Shown: positions 19,234-27,862, counted from the stretch's first letter. The stretch is DNA of 64,000 nt from DASRSS01 sp963799045 (GCA_963799045.1 CAWCVN010000004.1:62001-126000); one strand, 5' to 3'. Notes: generated by a model not told the origin, from the sequence alone. Translations and numbers: made by a program.

Positions 19234-20010
19234 GTGACGATCCTCGGCATCGTGTTCCGGCCGCAGTTTCGGCCCGAACAGCTGATCGCGGTGGCGAAGG
19301 CTGCCGACGAAGCAGGCATCGACGAGCTGTGGCTGTGGGAGGACTGCTTTGATCACGGCGGCATCGCGACGACGGCCGCGGCGCTCGCCGTCACCAGCCG
19401 GTTGCGGGTCGGCATCGGCGTGCTGCCCGTGCCGCTGCGCAACCCGGCGCTGGCCGCGATGGAGATCGCCTCCCTGCATCGCATGTTCCCAGGCCGGGTC
19501 GAGGTCGGCATCGGGCACGGGGTGCAGGACTGGATGGACCAGGTAGGCGCGCGCGTCGAGTCACCGATGACGCTGTTGCGCGAGTACGGCTCCGCGCTGA
19601 ACCAGCTGCTCGCCGGCAAGCGCGTGAACACGCAGGGTCGCTACGTCCGCCTCCGCGACGTGACGCTCGGCTGGCCGCCCACCGAGCCGCCCGTGTTGCA
19701 TGTCGGCGCCGTCGGGCCGAAGACGATAGCGCTCGCGGCCGAACTGGGCGCGCTGTTCCTGACCGGCGACTCCTCGGCCGGCGACCTGCGTGCGGCGCGG
19801 GCGAGGTATGACTCGGTGCGGGATCCGGCGGCGGGCCGCAGCCGGGTGACGACCTACCTCGCGGTCGACGACGGCGCCGGCCGGGCCGCGGCGGCCGTCC
19901 AGGAGCGCCTCGACGCCGGTGCCGACGCAGTCGTCCTCGAACCGAGTCCGCATGCCGAACCGATCGGGTTTGTCCGGTTCGCGGTCGAGATCCGAGCGCA
20001 GCTCGGATAG
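19234..20010 (+). CDS. LLM-class F420-dependent oxidoreductase
   Basis: 258 residues of the luciferase-like monooxygenase fold: FRPQFRPEQLIAVAKAADEA, LWLWEDCFDHGG, RLRVGIGVLPVPLRNP, GRVEVGIGHGVQDWMDQVG and PPVLHVGAVGPKTIALAAE. In actinobacteria most members of this branch use coenzyme F420 (some FMN) to oxidise or reduce small organic molecules; the substrate is unknown. Starts at GTG 19234. Slightly shorter than the common 280-340 residues, but the order of core motifs is intact. Confidence 0.85.
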   Translation: MTILGIVFRPQFRPEQLIAVAKAADEAGIDELWLWEDCFDHGGIATTAAALAVTSRLRVGIGVLPVPLRNPALAAMEIASLHRMFPGRVEVGIGHGVQDWMDQVGARVESPMTLLREYGSALNQLLAGKRVNTQGRYVRLRDVTLGWPPTEPPVLHVGAVGPKTIALAAELGALFLTGDSSAGDLRAARARYDSVRDPAAGRSRVTTYLAVDDGAGRAAAAVQERLDAGADAVVLEPSPHAEPIGFVRFAVEIRAQLG

Positions 20011-20093
20011 CGGCGGCATGTCGAGCTCGGCTACGCCAGCACGATCGGCCGAATGACACTTGCCGGGCAACGATACGCTCTGATGCCGAACAT

Positions 20094-20519
20094 ATGGGTA
20101 CGACCCGGTCGAGTGGCCGCCATGGTCGCCTTGACCACTTCGATGTGACCCTCGTCGTCGCGTGGCTCGGCGGTCCGTTGCTTCCGGTCGCTCGGAACGC
20201 GGTCGTAGGCGAGGGATCGGCCGGTCCCAACGCGGTCGGCGCAGGCTTCGCCTTGGTAGCGGTCGCGGTCCTCGCCGGCTTCCATTACGGCCGCCACCGT
20301 GACACGTCCAGGCTTTGGACAGCATTCGTCTTCGGAGCGGTCACAGCGTCAACCATCGCCAGCATCGATCTCCTCGTCCACGGTGGTCCAGACGCCGCGC
20401 CGTGGGGAGCCGTCGTCGTTCTCAACACTGTCGTCTACACCGCCGCAACCGGCGTCTCACTCGGTATCGGCGCGCTCGCAGGTCTCTTGGGTGGGGTCCG
20501 TCACTTCCACGACCACTGA
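20094..20519 (+). CDS. Small integral membrane protein, unknown
   Basis: 141 residues with about three hydrophobic helices (VGAGFALVAVAVLAGFHYG; AFVFGAVTASTIASIDLLV; ATGVSLGIGALAGLLGGV) and a His-rich end (RHFHDH). No family recognised. The frame is bounded by ATG 20094 and a stop, with third-position G/C preference like its neighbours. Lies 83 bases downstream of the LLM gene and could be on its transcript. Confidence 0.5.
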   Translation: MGTTRSSGRHGRLDHFDVTLVVAWLGGPLLPVARNAVVGEGSAGPNAVGAGFALVAVAVLAGFHYGRHRDTSRLWTAFVFGAVTASTIASIDLLVHGGPDAAPWGAVVVLNTVVYTAATGVSLGIGALAGLLGGVRHFHDH

Positions 20520-20795
20520 TTCGGGATGCACCGACGACCCCGAACCCTCCAATCCCTGAGGATCACCTCGCCATCAACCCGGACGATCTCCAGGCACACC
20601 GAGCCATCCGACGCGCCGAAGCTTGCAGGCCGCGCGGACAGTGCGGCGGGTGCACGGGCGGGGTGGCGCCGGCGATGGGGTGCCCTCCGTGTCGTCTGGT
20701 GCCTATCGCGACCGGCCGTCGCCCAGGCCAGCGATTTGAGGTCTAGCGAGGGGCCCGAGCCATCGGGCGGCCCTGCGCTGCGAGGGCGGCTTGGC

Positions 20796-22001
20796 ATGCT
20801 CGATGAGGTCTGCGATCGTGGCCGGTTCGTGTTCACCCCGATACTGCCGCTGATGCAGGCGCAGGCCGGCCTCGCCAAAGGCGAGGCGAGCGTGCTGGCA
20901 ACGGGCAACTACCTGGGGTACTTGCTGGGTGCGATGCTGGGGATCGCGATCCCCTTCCTGGGCCGTGCGCGCGTGGCGCTGCGAGTCAGCGGCGTGGTTC
21001 TCGTCGCGACGCTCGTCGCGATGCCGCTCACCCGTGACATGACGGCCTGGGTGCTGATGCGAGCAGCCGCGGGCGTCGCGAGTGCGGTCGTGTTCATGGT
21101 GGCCGGCAACGTGATCCTCACCGAGCTGGCGAGCTCGAAGCCCCATGTCGTCGGCTGGGCTTACGGCGGGGTCGGAGCTGGGATCGCCGCCTCAGGGATT
21201 CTCATCGCCGTGGTCGCGACAGTCGGCGACTGGCGAGCGGCTTGGTGGTCCTCGGCGGCGCTGACCACGCTGCTGCTCGCCATGGGATGGCCCGTGGGTC
21301 AGCGCACGCCCGGGCGCGAGCACTCGCGCGGCGGCGAAAACGTCGAGCGGCCCGCAGCGCCGCGCCGGCGCCATCGCGCCCATTTCGGCCTGCTCGCCGT
21401 CTCTTACTTTCTCGAGGGCACTGGCTACATCATCGCGGGTACGTTCCTGGTCGCCGCGGTCTCCGCGAGCGGACCGGACTGGCTGGGCAGAAGCGTGTGG
21501 ACGGTAGTGGGCCTGGCCGCCGTGCCGTCGTGCGCGGTGTGGACGTTGCTGAGCGCGCGGATGTCCCGGCCGACGCTCATCACCGGCGCGCTGATCCTCC
21601 AGACCGTCGGGATCGCCCTGCCCGCGCTGTCCGGCGCCGCCGTGGCGGCGGTCGCCTCCGCGGCTCTGTTCGGTGGGACCTTCGTTGGGATCACGACGCT
21701 CTCTCTCGCCACCGGCCGCCATCTTGGCGTGCCCAGCGCCATCGCGATCCTGACCACCGGCTACGGCGTCGGCCAGGTCATCGGCCCGCTCGAGGTCACC
21801 CCGCTGCTGGGCAACGGCTACCGTGCCGCGCTGCTCGTGGGCGCAGGCGTCGTTCTCGTCGCAGGCGTCGGGTCCGCGCTCATCCGTGTCCGATTCCCCC
21901 ACTACGACCAGCCCCGCCACGGCGCCCGCCAGCTTGCGGACCGTCAGGCCACGAGGTCGGGGGACCGCTGCCCGGCCGCTCTCACCGGAGGGACGCGCTG
22001 A
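20796..22001 (+). CDS. MFS transporter, YbfB/YjiJ type
   Basis: About 401 residues with at least ten hydrophobic helices. GRFVFTPILPLMQAQAGL at the start, GNYLGYLLGAMLG, GVASAVVFMVAGN and YLLEGTGYI-like FLEGTGYIIAGTFLVA are typical of the YbfB/YjiJ branch of major facilitator exporters. In relatives the first helix precedes the GRF motif; here the sequence before it (MLDEVCDRG) is not hydrophobic, so helix 1 is degraded or the true start is lost to a local frameshift. ATG 20796 is chosen because of GAGGGCGG upstream. Stop overlaps the start of the next gene (ATGA). Confidence 0.75.
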   Translation: MLDEVCDRGRFVFTPILPLMQAQAGLAKGEASVLATGNYLGYLLGAMLGIAIPFLGRARVALRVSGVVLVATLVAMPLTRDMTAWVLMRAAAGVASAVVFMVAGNVILTELASSKPHVVGWAYGGVGAGIAASGILIAVVATVGDWRAAWWSSAALTTLLLAMGWPVGQRTPGREHSRGGENVERPAAPRRRHRAHFGLLAVSYFLEGTGYIIAGTFLVAAVSASGPDWLGRSVWTVVGLAAVPSCAVWTLLSARMSRPTLITGALILQTVGIALPALSGAAVAAVASAALFGGTFVGITTLSLATGRHLGVPSAIAILTTGYGVGQVIGPLEVTPLLGNGYRAALLVGAGVVLVAGVGSALIRVRFPHYDQPRHGARQLADRQATRSGDRCPAALTGGTR

Positions 22002-22243
22002 TGGAGTTCCTCGTCGAGAAGCGAAGCCAACTGACGGAATCCCTGGCCAAGGAGAAGGCAGAAGCGCTGCGAACCGCAGAGTCGGCAGCCGCGACCGCGC
22101 TCACGGTCGAGGGCCATCTGCGGCGACTGTGGCGAAGCCCTCGCGTGGACGCGGGGATCACCGTCGGAGACGATCTAGCAGTACGACAGGGACGCCCGGA
22201 CGACCACAGCCTCACCAGCCCGGCAAGCACGCGCGAGGGTTGA
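22001..22243 (+). CDS. Small protein coupled to the MFS gene
   Basis: 80 residues, no family recognised. Its ATG shares bases with the stop codon of the MFS gene (ATGA), and GGAGGG lies just upstream inside the MFS gene, so translation is probably coupled. The first 40 residues (EFLVEKRSQLTESLAKEKAE and following) are charged and helical, likely amphipathic or coiled coil; the rest is polar. Perhaps an accessory protein of the exporter; this is inferred from coupling only. Confidence 0.5.
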   Translation: MEFLVEKRSQLTESLAKEKAEALRTAESAAATALTVEGHLRRLWRSPRVDAGITVGDDLAVRQGRPDDHSLTSPASTREG

Positions 22244-22339
22244 CTTGCCGGTCCGTTCGCGTCGTCCGGGATGAGTTCGGGGACCCGCGGGCGTCTACCT
22301 TGCAAGTCGTGATCGGGCGGCTGGTAAGAGGAGAGGCGC

Positions 22340-22927
22340 ATGAGCGAGGTCATTGTGATCAACTCCGTCACGCTGGACGGCGTGGTGCAGGGCCCGGGCC
22401 GGCCTGAGGAAGACACTCGCGACGGGTTCAGCCTTGGCGGGTGGGCTGCCGACGCCATGAACGACGAGGTCCAGGCCGCGGTCAACGCGCGGGTGGAGCG
22501 GGCCGGCCGGCTGCGACTGCTCCTCGGTCGGTACAGCTATGAGGAGATGCTGGGCTACTGGAACACCCAGGAGCACCCGTTCCGGGAAGGTCTGAACGCG
22601 GCCCCGAAGTACGTGGCGTCGACGACGCTGGCCGAACCGGCGCCGTGGCCGAACACGACGCTGCTGGGGCACGACGTCCCCGAGGCGGTCTCGGCGTTGA
22701 AGGATCGCCCGGACAACGACCTTGTCATCATGGGCAGCGGTCTGCTGATCCAGACGCTGCTGCGTCACGCCCTGATCGATGAGTTCATGCTCATCGTGCA
22801 TCCCCGGGTGCTCGGCGCCGGCCACCGGCTGTTCCCCGACAGCGGTGTACCTGCCTCGTTGAGCCTCGTATCAGCGCTACCGACGAGCACCGGGGCGCTG
22901 GTCGTCGTGTACCGAACCTCGACCTGA
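22340..22927 (+). CDS. Dihydrofolate-reductase-like (RibD C-terminal domain) protein
   Basis: 195 residues. SEVIVINSVTLDGVVQGPGR opens the fold; LLLGRYSYEEMLGYW, KYVASTTL, LVIMGSGLLIQTLLRHALID and DEFMLIVHPRVLGAGHRLF complete the RibD_C/DHFR-like pattern. Probably an NADPH-dependent reductase of a small heterocyclic compound; this family is also common as an uncharacterised stress or antibiotic-neighbourhood protein. ATG 22340 with AGGAGAG upstream. Its 3' end is antisense to the degraded tail of the IS21 transposase frame. Confidence 0.88.
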   Translation: MSEVIVINSVTLDGVVQGPGRPEEDTRDGFSLGGWAADAMNDEVQAAVNARVERAGRLRLLLGRYSYEEMLGYWNTQEHPFREGLNAAPKYVASTTLAEPAPWPNTTLLGHDVPEAVSALKDRPDNDLVIMGSGLLIQTLLRHALIDEFMLIVHPRVLGAGHRLFPDSGVPASLSLVSALPTSTGALVVVYRTST

Positions 22928-24375
22928 TCACCGGTTCGTCCTGGCTGTCCCTCTGCCCCCCGTCTGGAAGCCGCTACTGCGACCGCCTTTCGTCCGACGC
23001 CGCCGCGGACCCGGATTTGTCCCGTCGGACGGGGCCGGCGCGGCTCCCTGACACCGGCGGTCGGCGGCGGAGACGGCCCATCGGCCGGCAAGCAACTGCT
23101 GGCCACCAACAGCGCGGGACACAGCTGGACCCGCATCCCCATCGCACAAGCCCTGAGCCAGTCCCGCTCCGGCTGGCTCTTCGCTCTGGGTTGCCGGTTG
23201 AGTGGGCCGGCCGGGGCCGGGTCGCTGAAGTGGGTGTCGTCGACCTTCGGCGTCCCCGGCCTCGCGCGGCGGTGGCGGGCGACCTCGACCGGCCCGGCCG
23301 GTCCGACGTGCACGATCACGACCCGTTCGGCGTCGCCGACGCCGTGGGTGCGCACCCAGACCTGCTGGCCGAGCAGCGTGTCCGGCACCGAGTACTGCGC
23401 ATGATCCAGGGTGATCATCGGCGTGTGCGGCGGCACCGTTCTCGTGACGCCGAACGCGACCGTGTGCGGCCGTTCCGGCAGCGGGTGCAGCCTCGCGCGT
23501 TCCTCGGCCAACATCTCGATCGGCCTTCGTCTCGTGACGCGATGGGGGCGGTCGTTGACCTGCTCGCAGAACTCCTCGCACGCGGCCTCGAAGTCCGCGA
23601 ACGTCGCGTACTGCTCGAGCAGGTTCGTCTGTGTCGGCACGAGGTCGGCCTTGGCGATCTTCACCGTGTTCTCGCTGCCACCCTTCGACGCCGGGTCAGC
23701 CGGTTCGCAGGTGTGCACCGTGACGCCGTAGTGCTGGGCGAAGCCGAGCAAGTTGCGGTTGCGCACCGGGATGCCGGCGACATGGTCGATCGTGACCGTC
23801 TTCTCGTTGTCGGTCAGCACGTAGGTCGGGGCGCCGCCGAGACGGCGCAGCGTCACGTCGAGCGCGGCAAATACCGACGGCAACGTCTTGTCCAGGATCG
23901 GCAGCACGACCCGGAACCGGGACCACGCCACCCACGCGCAGAACAGAGTCGTCCTGACCCCGGCCACGACCGGTCCGTCACCAAAGTCGTACTGCAGCCA
24001 CATCCCCGGCTCGGGCACCCACGGCCGATGCACCCGGGTCCGGCCGATCCGGTACTGCCGCCGGACCGCCGCGACCGCGCGGCGGGTCGTGCGTTCCGAG
24101 CCGAGATAACCCAGCGCGAGCAGCTTCTCGTGCGCCACGTCGGCGCGGATCTTGCCGCTCGAGTGCTGCATCCACTCCTCGAGCTTGGGCAAGAACTCGT
24201 CGATCAGCATCGGCCGCACCACCGGCTCACCGACCACCAGCCGGCCAGCCTCGCGAGCTTCGACGTAGCGCTGCACCGTGTGGTGCGAGCAGCCGACCAG
24301 CTCGGCGGCGGCCTTGAACGACCGCGTCAGGTCGTACGCCTCCAGAACTTCCATGATCCCCTCGACAGACTTCAA
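22765..24375 (-). pseudogene. istA: IS21-family transposase IstA, C-terminus lost
   Basis: The frame from 24375 to about 23155 is a good IstA: HTH region (MEVLEAYDLTRSFKAAAELV, CSHHTVQRYVEA), then the DDE catalytic core with MWLQYDFGDGP, YVLTDNEKTV and a Glu near SKGGSENTVKIAKADL. After about 23155 the family pattern ends and the frame wanders about 130 codons antisense into the RibD-like gene. The usual C-terminal domain and the helper ATPase gene istB are missing. TTG 24375 (or ATG 24354) is the likely start, with AGGAAGGG upstream. Without IstB the element should be unable to transpose on its own. Confidence 0.75.
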
Positions 24376-24488
24376 CGTGTGTCCCTTCCTCGGGAGCGAC
24401 GGGTGACTAGACACCACCGAGCGCAACCGAGGAAGGGCACCCAGCCCGTGAACGACACGGACGGGCAACGGACTTGTCAGGCAGATCC

Positions 24489-24572
24489 CATGGCCATCAA
24501 CGGGCAGTTTTCATGACCGCCAGCGGGCAACTTCGTGACCGTCTACAGGCAGTTTCTCGTGGCCGCCGACAC
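24489..24572 (-). repeat. Tandem terminal repeats at the IS21 end
   Basis: Three to four imperfect copies of a 23-24-bp unit stand in a row, with cores ACGGGCAGTTTTC, GCGGGCAACTTCG and ACAGGCAGTTTCTC, each preceded by TGRCC. Multiple terminal repeats upstream of istA are typical transposase binding sites of IS21-family elements. No matching opposite end could be found near 23 kb, in line with loss of that end. Confidence 0.65.
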
Positions 24573-24683
24573 CACAGGCATTGGCCTGGTGGTCAGCGGA
24601 CCAGGAAATGGGCCGCACCACCTAGCTGCCTCAAACGGAGAGCACCCCAAAGAAGTGAGGCGCTAGCGCACCATGTCTGCGGC

Positions 24684-24709
24684 GACCGTGCAACGGTACG
24701 CACCATGTC
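24684..24709. repeat. 26-bp direct repeat, copy 1
   Basis: Exactly identical to 25505-25530. The core is GTGCAACGGTACGCACCATG. A shorter related piece (GCACCATGTCTGCGGCGACC) lies just upstream at 24668-24687, so the motif is partly tandem here. It looks like a transposon-end or recombination site but no transposase is attached. The stretch 24573-24873 around it contains no gene I can support. Confidence 0.6.
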
Positions 24710-24873
24710 TGGCGGCGTGACCGTGCTGTTGATCAGGAAGTCGATGCCGACGGCTGGCTGTCACGCGTGGTCAGCGAGTCAACGGATGCGATGGCGAGGC
24801 GGGTGGGCGGCACGTGGCGTACTCGCCGAACTTCACGGCGGGCTGCGATCTCGGTCGGTCGCCCGCCCGCCCG

Positions 24874-25080
24874 TCACCACCGCAGCTTGTCGTGGCGGAT
24901 CCTCCAAGCCAGGCCCGCGAGGACGACGCCGGCGATGGTAAGCAGGATCCAGCCCGGCACGGCGCTTATGAAGAAGCTGTCGAGGATGCACAACGTGACG
25001 AACCCGAACTCGATGATGCGCTCGACGATGCGCCACTTGGGATAGGGCATGCGATCGACCCGCCCTCGCAGCCCGGTCAT
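24874..25080 (-). CDS. Small two-helix membrane protein
   Basis: 68 residues with two hydrophobic stretches (EFGFVTLCILDSFFISAVPG; WILLTIAGVVLAGLAW) and a basic tail (RIRHDKLRW). No family recognised. ATG 25080; the in-frame ATG at 25050 with GAGGGCGGG upstream is a good alternative start. It overlaps nothing certain and lies between the two 26-bp repeats. Confidence 0.4.
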   Translation of the reverse strand: MTGLRGRVDRMPYPKWRIVERIIEFGFVTLCILDSFFISAVPGWILLTIAGVVLAGLAWRIRHDKLRW

Positions 25081-25117
25081 GATCGCGTGTCGGTGTCTGG
25101 CGACAACCCGCGACTGG

Positions 25118-25447
25118 ATGACGACCGCAACGATGCTTGGCCTGATGGCCTGCACCAGCAGCCCGACTCCCCAGTCCGGCACCGGCACCATCGTCGGCAC
25201 TGCCCCGCTCTGCTACGGGCCTGGCCCCAATACGAACCTGCACCCCAACGTCACCATCCGGTCAGTCCGCACCGACGGAACGACGCGCGAGATTCACGTG
25301 TGGGTCGCCAATTTCCACAACAGATACCGCATGACGTTGCCGGTCGGGAGCTACACGATCAGCGCCTACTCCGGCAACGTCACAGCGGTCGTGCAAGCGA
25401 ACAAGACGACCACCGGCGTGGACCTGCCTCAGCCCGGCTGCATCTGA
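25118..25447 (+). CDS. Small putative lipoprotein
   Basis: 109 residues. A lipobox-like LMAC follows a short hydrophobic start (TATMLGLMACTSS). With the in-frame ATG at 25079 (MIACRC...) the signal would be longer; which start is used is uncertain. The mature part (GTIVGTAPLCYGP, VTIRSV, YRMTLPVGSYTISAYSGN, GVDLPQPGC) has the pattern of a carboxypeptidase-regulatory/transthyretin-like beta-sandwich with two Cys. Function unknown. Lies between the 26-bp repeats. Confidence 0.55.
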   Translation: MTTATMLGLMACTSSPTPQSGTGTIVGTAPLCYGPGPNTNLHPNVTIRSVRTDGTTREIHVWVANFHNRYRMTLPVGSYTISAYSGNVTAVVQANKTTTGVDLPQPGCI

Positions 25448-25504
25448 CCCAGCCCGCCGGTGCACCGTCGCTCATTGGCAGAACAGCGCACTCGTCAGCG
25501 GCGT

Positions 25505-25530
25505 GACCGTGCAACGGTACGCACCATGTC
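25505..25530. repeat. 26-bp direct repeat, copy 2
   Basis: Identical to 24684-24709 and in the same orientation, 821 bp apart. The interval holds the small membrane protein and lipoprotein genes. The stretch 25448-25776 otherwise contains no gene I can support. Confidence 0.6.
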
Positions 25531-25776
25531 AGCGGCGAGATCGGTCCGTGGATCTTCGCGCTCGGGCTGAGGCAGAGGTGCTGTCCGGATCTGTAATACG
25601 GCCGTAGGACAGTTCGGCACCGTCACCATTTCCCCGCCCGTGACCGGTTGGCCGGCCGGGAAGCGATCACCTGCGGGGAAGAGTCGGCCGACTGGCGAGC
25701 CGCCGGACATCGGCATGTCCGTGCGGTTCGGCTGCGGCTGCGCACCCCTTCTCCGCGGTCGAATAGGGACACAAAG

Positions 25777-26115
25777 TTAGAAGTCGAAGATCAGTGCCAG
25801 CGTCTCGCGCAGTTGCCGCAGGCTCACCACACCGACGTTGCCGAGGTGGGCACCGACCCGTCCCGTGGCGATCGCGCGCACATGCTGGCACTGCGCGGCC
25901 GAGTGCACCGCCAGGCCGTTACCCGCGGCGGGCTCGATGACGACCTCGCTTGCGCTGGACCGGATCGTACGTGTCAACGGGACCACCTGGACCACGTTCG
26001 GGCCGCCCCGCAAGATCCGGTCCGCGGTCACCACCACGGCGGGGCGCACCAGGCCGGCCTCGGAAGCCTCGGGATACCCGAGATCCAGCTCGACGATGTC
26101 ACCCGCCCTCAGCAT
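25777..26115 (-). CDS. mazF: MazF/PemK-family toxin (copy 1)
   Basis: 112 residues, intact. MLRAGDIVELDLGYPEASE, RPAVVVTADRIL, VVQVVPLTRTI and VIEPAAGNGLAVHS are the MazF endoribonuclease pattern: the Arg of RPAVVVT and the Thr of PLTRT match the catalytic pair. C-terminal VSLRQLRETLALIFDF completes the fold. Expected to cleave single-stranded mRNA when released from its antitoxin. Its start overlaps the end of the antitoxin gene by 17 bases, so the two are translated together. A frameshifted paralogue is at 27863. Confidence 0.92.
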   Translation of the reverse strand: MLRAGDIVELDLGYPEASEAGLVRPAVVVTADRILRGGPNVVQVVPLTRTIRSSASEVVIEPAAGNGLAVHSAAQCQHVRAIATGRVGAHLGNVGVVSLRQLRETLALIFDF

Positions 26116-26296
26116 CGAGCCAAGCCGTCTCTTCGGTCGTCAACGGCGCCGCGAGGTCGCGGCCGACCTGTTCCTGCTCAAGCAGCCGTACCGCTCGCGA
26201 TGCAGCCTGCGCGACGGTGATGTGACGCTCGCGCGCCAGTCGGTTCAGGCGATCTCGGGTCGACCGCTCGACCCGGATCGTCGTCGTCTCGACCAC
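26099..26296 (-). CDS. mazE: MazE-type ribbon-helix-helix antitoxin (copy 1)
   Basis: 65 residues from GTG 26296: ETTTIRVERSTRDRLNRLA is a ribbon-helix-helix DNA-binding fold, followed by an acidic C-terminus (LTTEETAWLDAEGG) that should wrap around the toxin. Neutralises the MazF encoded by the overlapping next gene and should repress the operon through the palindrome at 26314-26333. A longer frame reaching 26386 exists but would place that operator inside the gene, so the GTG is preferred. Confidence 0.88.
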   Translation of the reverse strand: MVETTTIRVERSTRDRLNRLARERHITVAQAASRAVRLLEQEQVGRDLAAPLTTEETAWLDAEGG

Positions 26297-26313
26297 GCCG
26301 CGACGATAGTCTG

Positions 26314-26333
26314 TGTAGACGAATTCATCTACA
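26314..26333. promoter_or_regulatory. Operator palindrome of mazEF copy 1
   Basis: TGTAGACGAATTCATCTACA is a 20-bp inverted repeat with one mismatched pair, centred on GAATTC and 17 bases upstream of the antitoxin GTG. The same site, with one base changed, sits at the same distance from the second mazE copy (28402-28421), which supports a role in autoregulation. Confidence 0.75.
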
Positions 26334-26838
26334 CTGAGTACGAGCGGCATCGCCACGTCGAACCTGTGGCCGAGGGTGCGGACCACTTACTGGACAGACT
26401 CACTGACGCGCGTCGTCGGCTCGAACACCCCCACCATCAGGCGGAAGACCTTGTTAGTCAGCGCGCCGAATCTTGAGCCTGTAGGCCGTGCGAGGAAGCG
26501 CCAATCGGGAGGCGTGGACGAGGTCGGCGCCCCCCGCGACCTCCGGCATGGCGACGCCCGCCGGTCAACGACGGGATCTGTCGCACGCGGCGGGTAGCTT
26601 CTCGGGCATCCGATCTAGAGGGTCCGATGACCGAGCCGTCAGCTCGTCACGACCTCTTCCGCTATGTCACGGCAGAGCTCGCCGGCGCGGTCGTCCCGCT
26701 GGCGCTACTCGGCCCGTAGGTCGCCAGCCTCCGCGAACGCGAGCCCAGGGCGCTGGCCGCGGCGAGCATCAGACCCCTCGCTCGAGGCGTTCCTGAAGTA
26801 GGTGCCGCCTGCAAATGCGGATCAATCTTCGCCTACTT
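26334..26838. other. No supported gene
   Basis: The region between mazEF copy 1 and the Phd/RelE operon. The only open stretch starting with ATG is 30 codons (26628-26720) and matches nothing I know. Base composition is like the surroundings. It may hold scrambled remnants from island accretion. Confidence 0.4.
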
Positions 26839-26863
26839 GTACGGTTCAAGCTCTGAACTGTAC
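26839..26863. promoter_or_regulatory. Operator of the Phd/RelE-type operon
   Basis: Arms GTACGGTTCA (26839-26848) and TGAACTGTAC (26854-26863) form an inverted repeat with 9 of 10 pairs, ending 9 bases before the antitoxin ATG. Phd/YefM antitoxins typically repress their own operon from such sites. Confidence 0.7.
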
Positions 26864-26872
26864 GATTTGGGT

Positions 26873-27121
26873 ATGGCCACGATGAGCATCAGCGACGCGC
26901 GGGACCACCTGCCCGCTGCGATCGAGACCGCACGTACCGAAGCGGTGTTTGTACAGCGCCGGGGTCGCCTGGCTGGGGTGCTGGTGAGTCCTGAGCGCTA
27001 CGAGCAGTTGATGACGGCCCTGGATGACGCCGAGGATGTCGGGGCCTTCGACGCGGCGATGGCCGAGGAGGGACCGAACATCCCCTGGGAGCAGGTCAAG
27101 GCTGACCTCGGCTGGGAGTGA
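26873..27121 (+). CDS. Phd/YefM-family antitoxin
   Basis: 82 residues: ATMSISDARDHLPAAIETAR, VFVQRRGRLAGVLVSPERYEQL is the Phd/YefM DNA-binding fold, and the acidic tail (DDAEDVGAFDAAMAEEGP, IPWEQVKADLG) is the toxin-binding part. ATG 26873 is chosen because the fold starts there; the frame is open 12 codons further up but would run through the operator. The stop overlaps the toxin's GTG by 4 bases. Confidence 0.92.
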   Translation: MATMSISDARDHLPAAIETARTEAVFVQRRGRLAGVLVSPERYEQLMTALDDAEDVGAFDAAMAEEGPNIPWEQVKADLGWE

Positions 27122-27378
27122 GCGCGTATCGCATCGAGCTTCGTCCGGCGGCAGTCCGCGCCTTGCGCAAGCTCGACCCTCAGGTTCGCCGCCGGATCCA
27201 GGGCGCAATCGCGTTGCTCGCCCAGGATCCGCGACCGCCGGGGGCACGTGCCCTGCAAGGTCGGCCGGGTCTTCGTGTCCGGGTCGGTGACTACCGGATC
27301 ATCTACACCGTCAAGGACGACGTGCTCGTGGTGGTCGTCGTGAACCTTGGACATCGACGCGACGTATACGACCAATAA
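27118..27378 (+). CDS. RelE/ParE-family toxin
   Basis: 86 residues, intact: YRIELRPAAVRALRKLDPQV, ALQGRPGLRVRVGDYRIIYT, VVVVNLGHRRDVYDQ. The basic residues of GDYRIIYTV and the C-terminal GHRRDVY are those used by RelE proteins to cut mRNA on the ribosome. Starts at GTG 27118 overlapping the antitoxin stop. The 249-bp tRNA-derived repeat begins 56 bases downstream. Confidence 0.92.
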   Translation: MSAYRIELRPAAVRALRKLDPQVRRRIQGAIALLAQDPRPPGARALQGRPGLRVRVGDYRIIYTVKDDVLVVVVVNLGHRRDVYDQ

Positions 27379-27433
27379 CGGCGACGGAGTCGCCGAGCCC
27401 TGCTGATCCGGATCGAGCATCGCCAGCATCCGG

Positions 27434-27682
27434 CCAGGCTCAGCGAATGCTCAGGCGCTCCGCGATGCTCGGCGACGCGCCCCGACGCTCAGCGAGGCTG
27501 ATCAGCGAAGGAACACGCTTGCTGCTGAGACTGAAACCGAGACTACCGACAAGATCATTCGGTCACGAGGCTTCATCGCGAGATCACGACAGGCCCATGT
27601 ACCCCAGCAAATCCGGGGACTTCGTTGGCGGTGGCGGTGGGATTCGAACCCACGGTGGCTGTTAACCACACACGCTTTCGAG
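27434..27682 (-). repeat. 249-bp direct repeat, copy A, with 3' half of tRNA-Ser(CGA)
   Basis: Differs at one base from 30082-30330. Bases 27682-27626 on the minus strand read as a tRNA-Ser 3' half: anticodon loop CTCGAAA (anticodon CGA), variable arm, T arm TGGGTTCGAATCCCA, acceptor strand CGCCACC, G, and encoded CCA. The 5' half is absent: beyond the anticodon loop the sequence changes abruptly. Half-tRNAs ending at the anticodon loop are the usual attachment-site footprint of integrases that target tRNA genes. The other 192 bp are the flank downstream of the tRNA. Confidence 0.85.
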
Positions 27683-27862
27683 TTCCGAGCGACCGGTATC
27701 GAGCGGCATCGTAGGCCAACGTCTACGGCGGTTCGGTGGATTCGCGATCCTCAGCGATGCCCGGCGACGCGAGGCGAACTGAGACTGAAACTGAGACGAC
27801 GGGCGCTGGCTGATGTGGCCCAGCTATCGGACGTTCGCGAGGACCGTTCCAGCCGATCGACG

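Noticed and set aside
24489..24572. Short tandem repeats as CRISPR
   Set aside because: Units abut without spacers and lie directly upstream of istA, as IS21 terminal repeats do.
27626..27682. tRNA-Ser gene
   Set aside because: Only the 3' half is present here and at 30274-30330; D arm and 5' acceptor strand are missing, so no functional tRNA is encoded.
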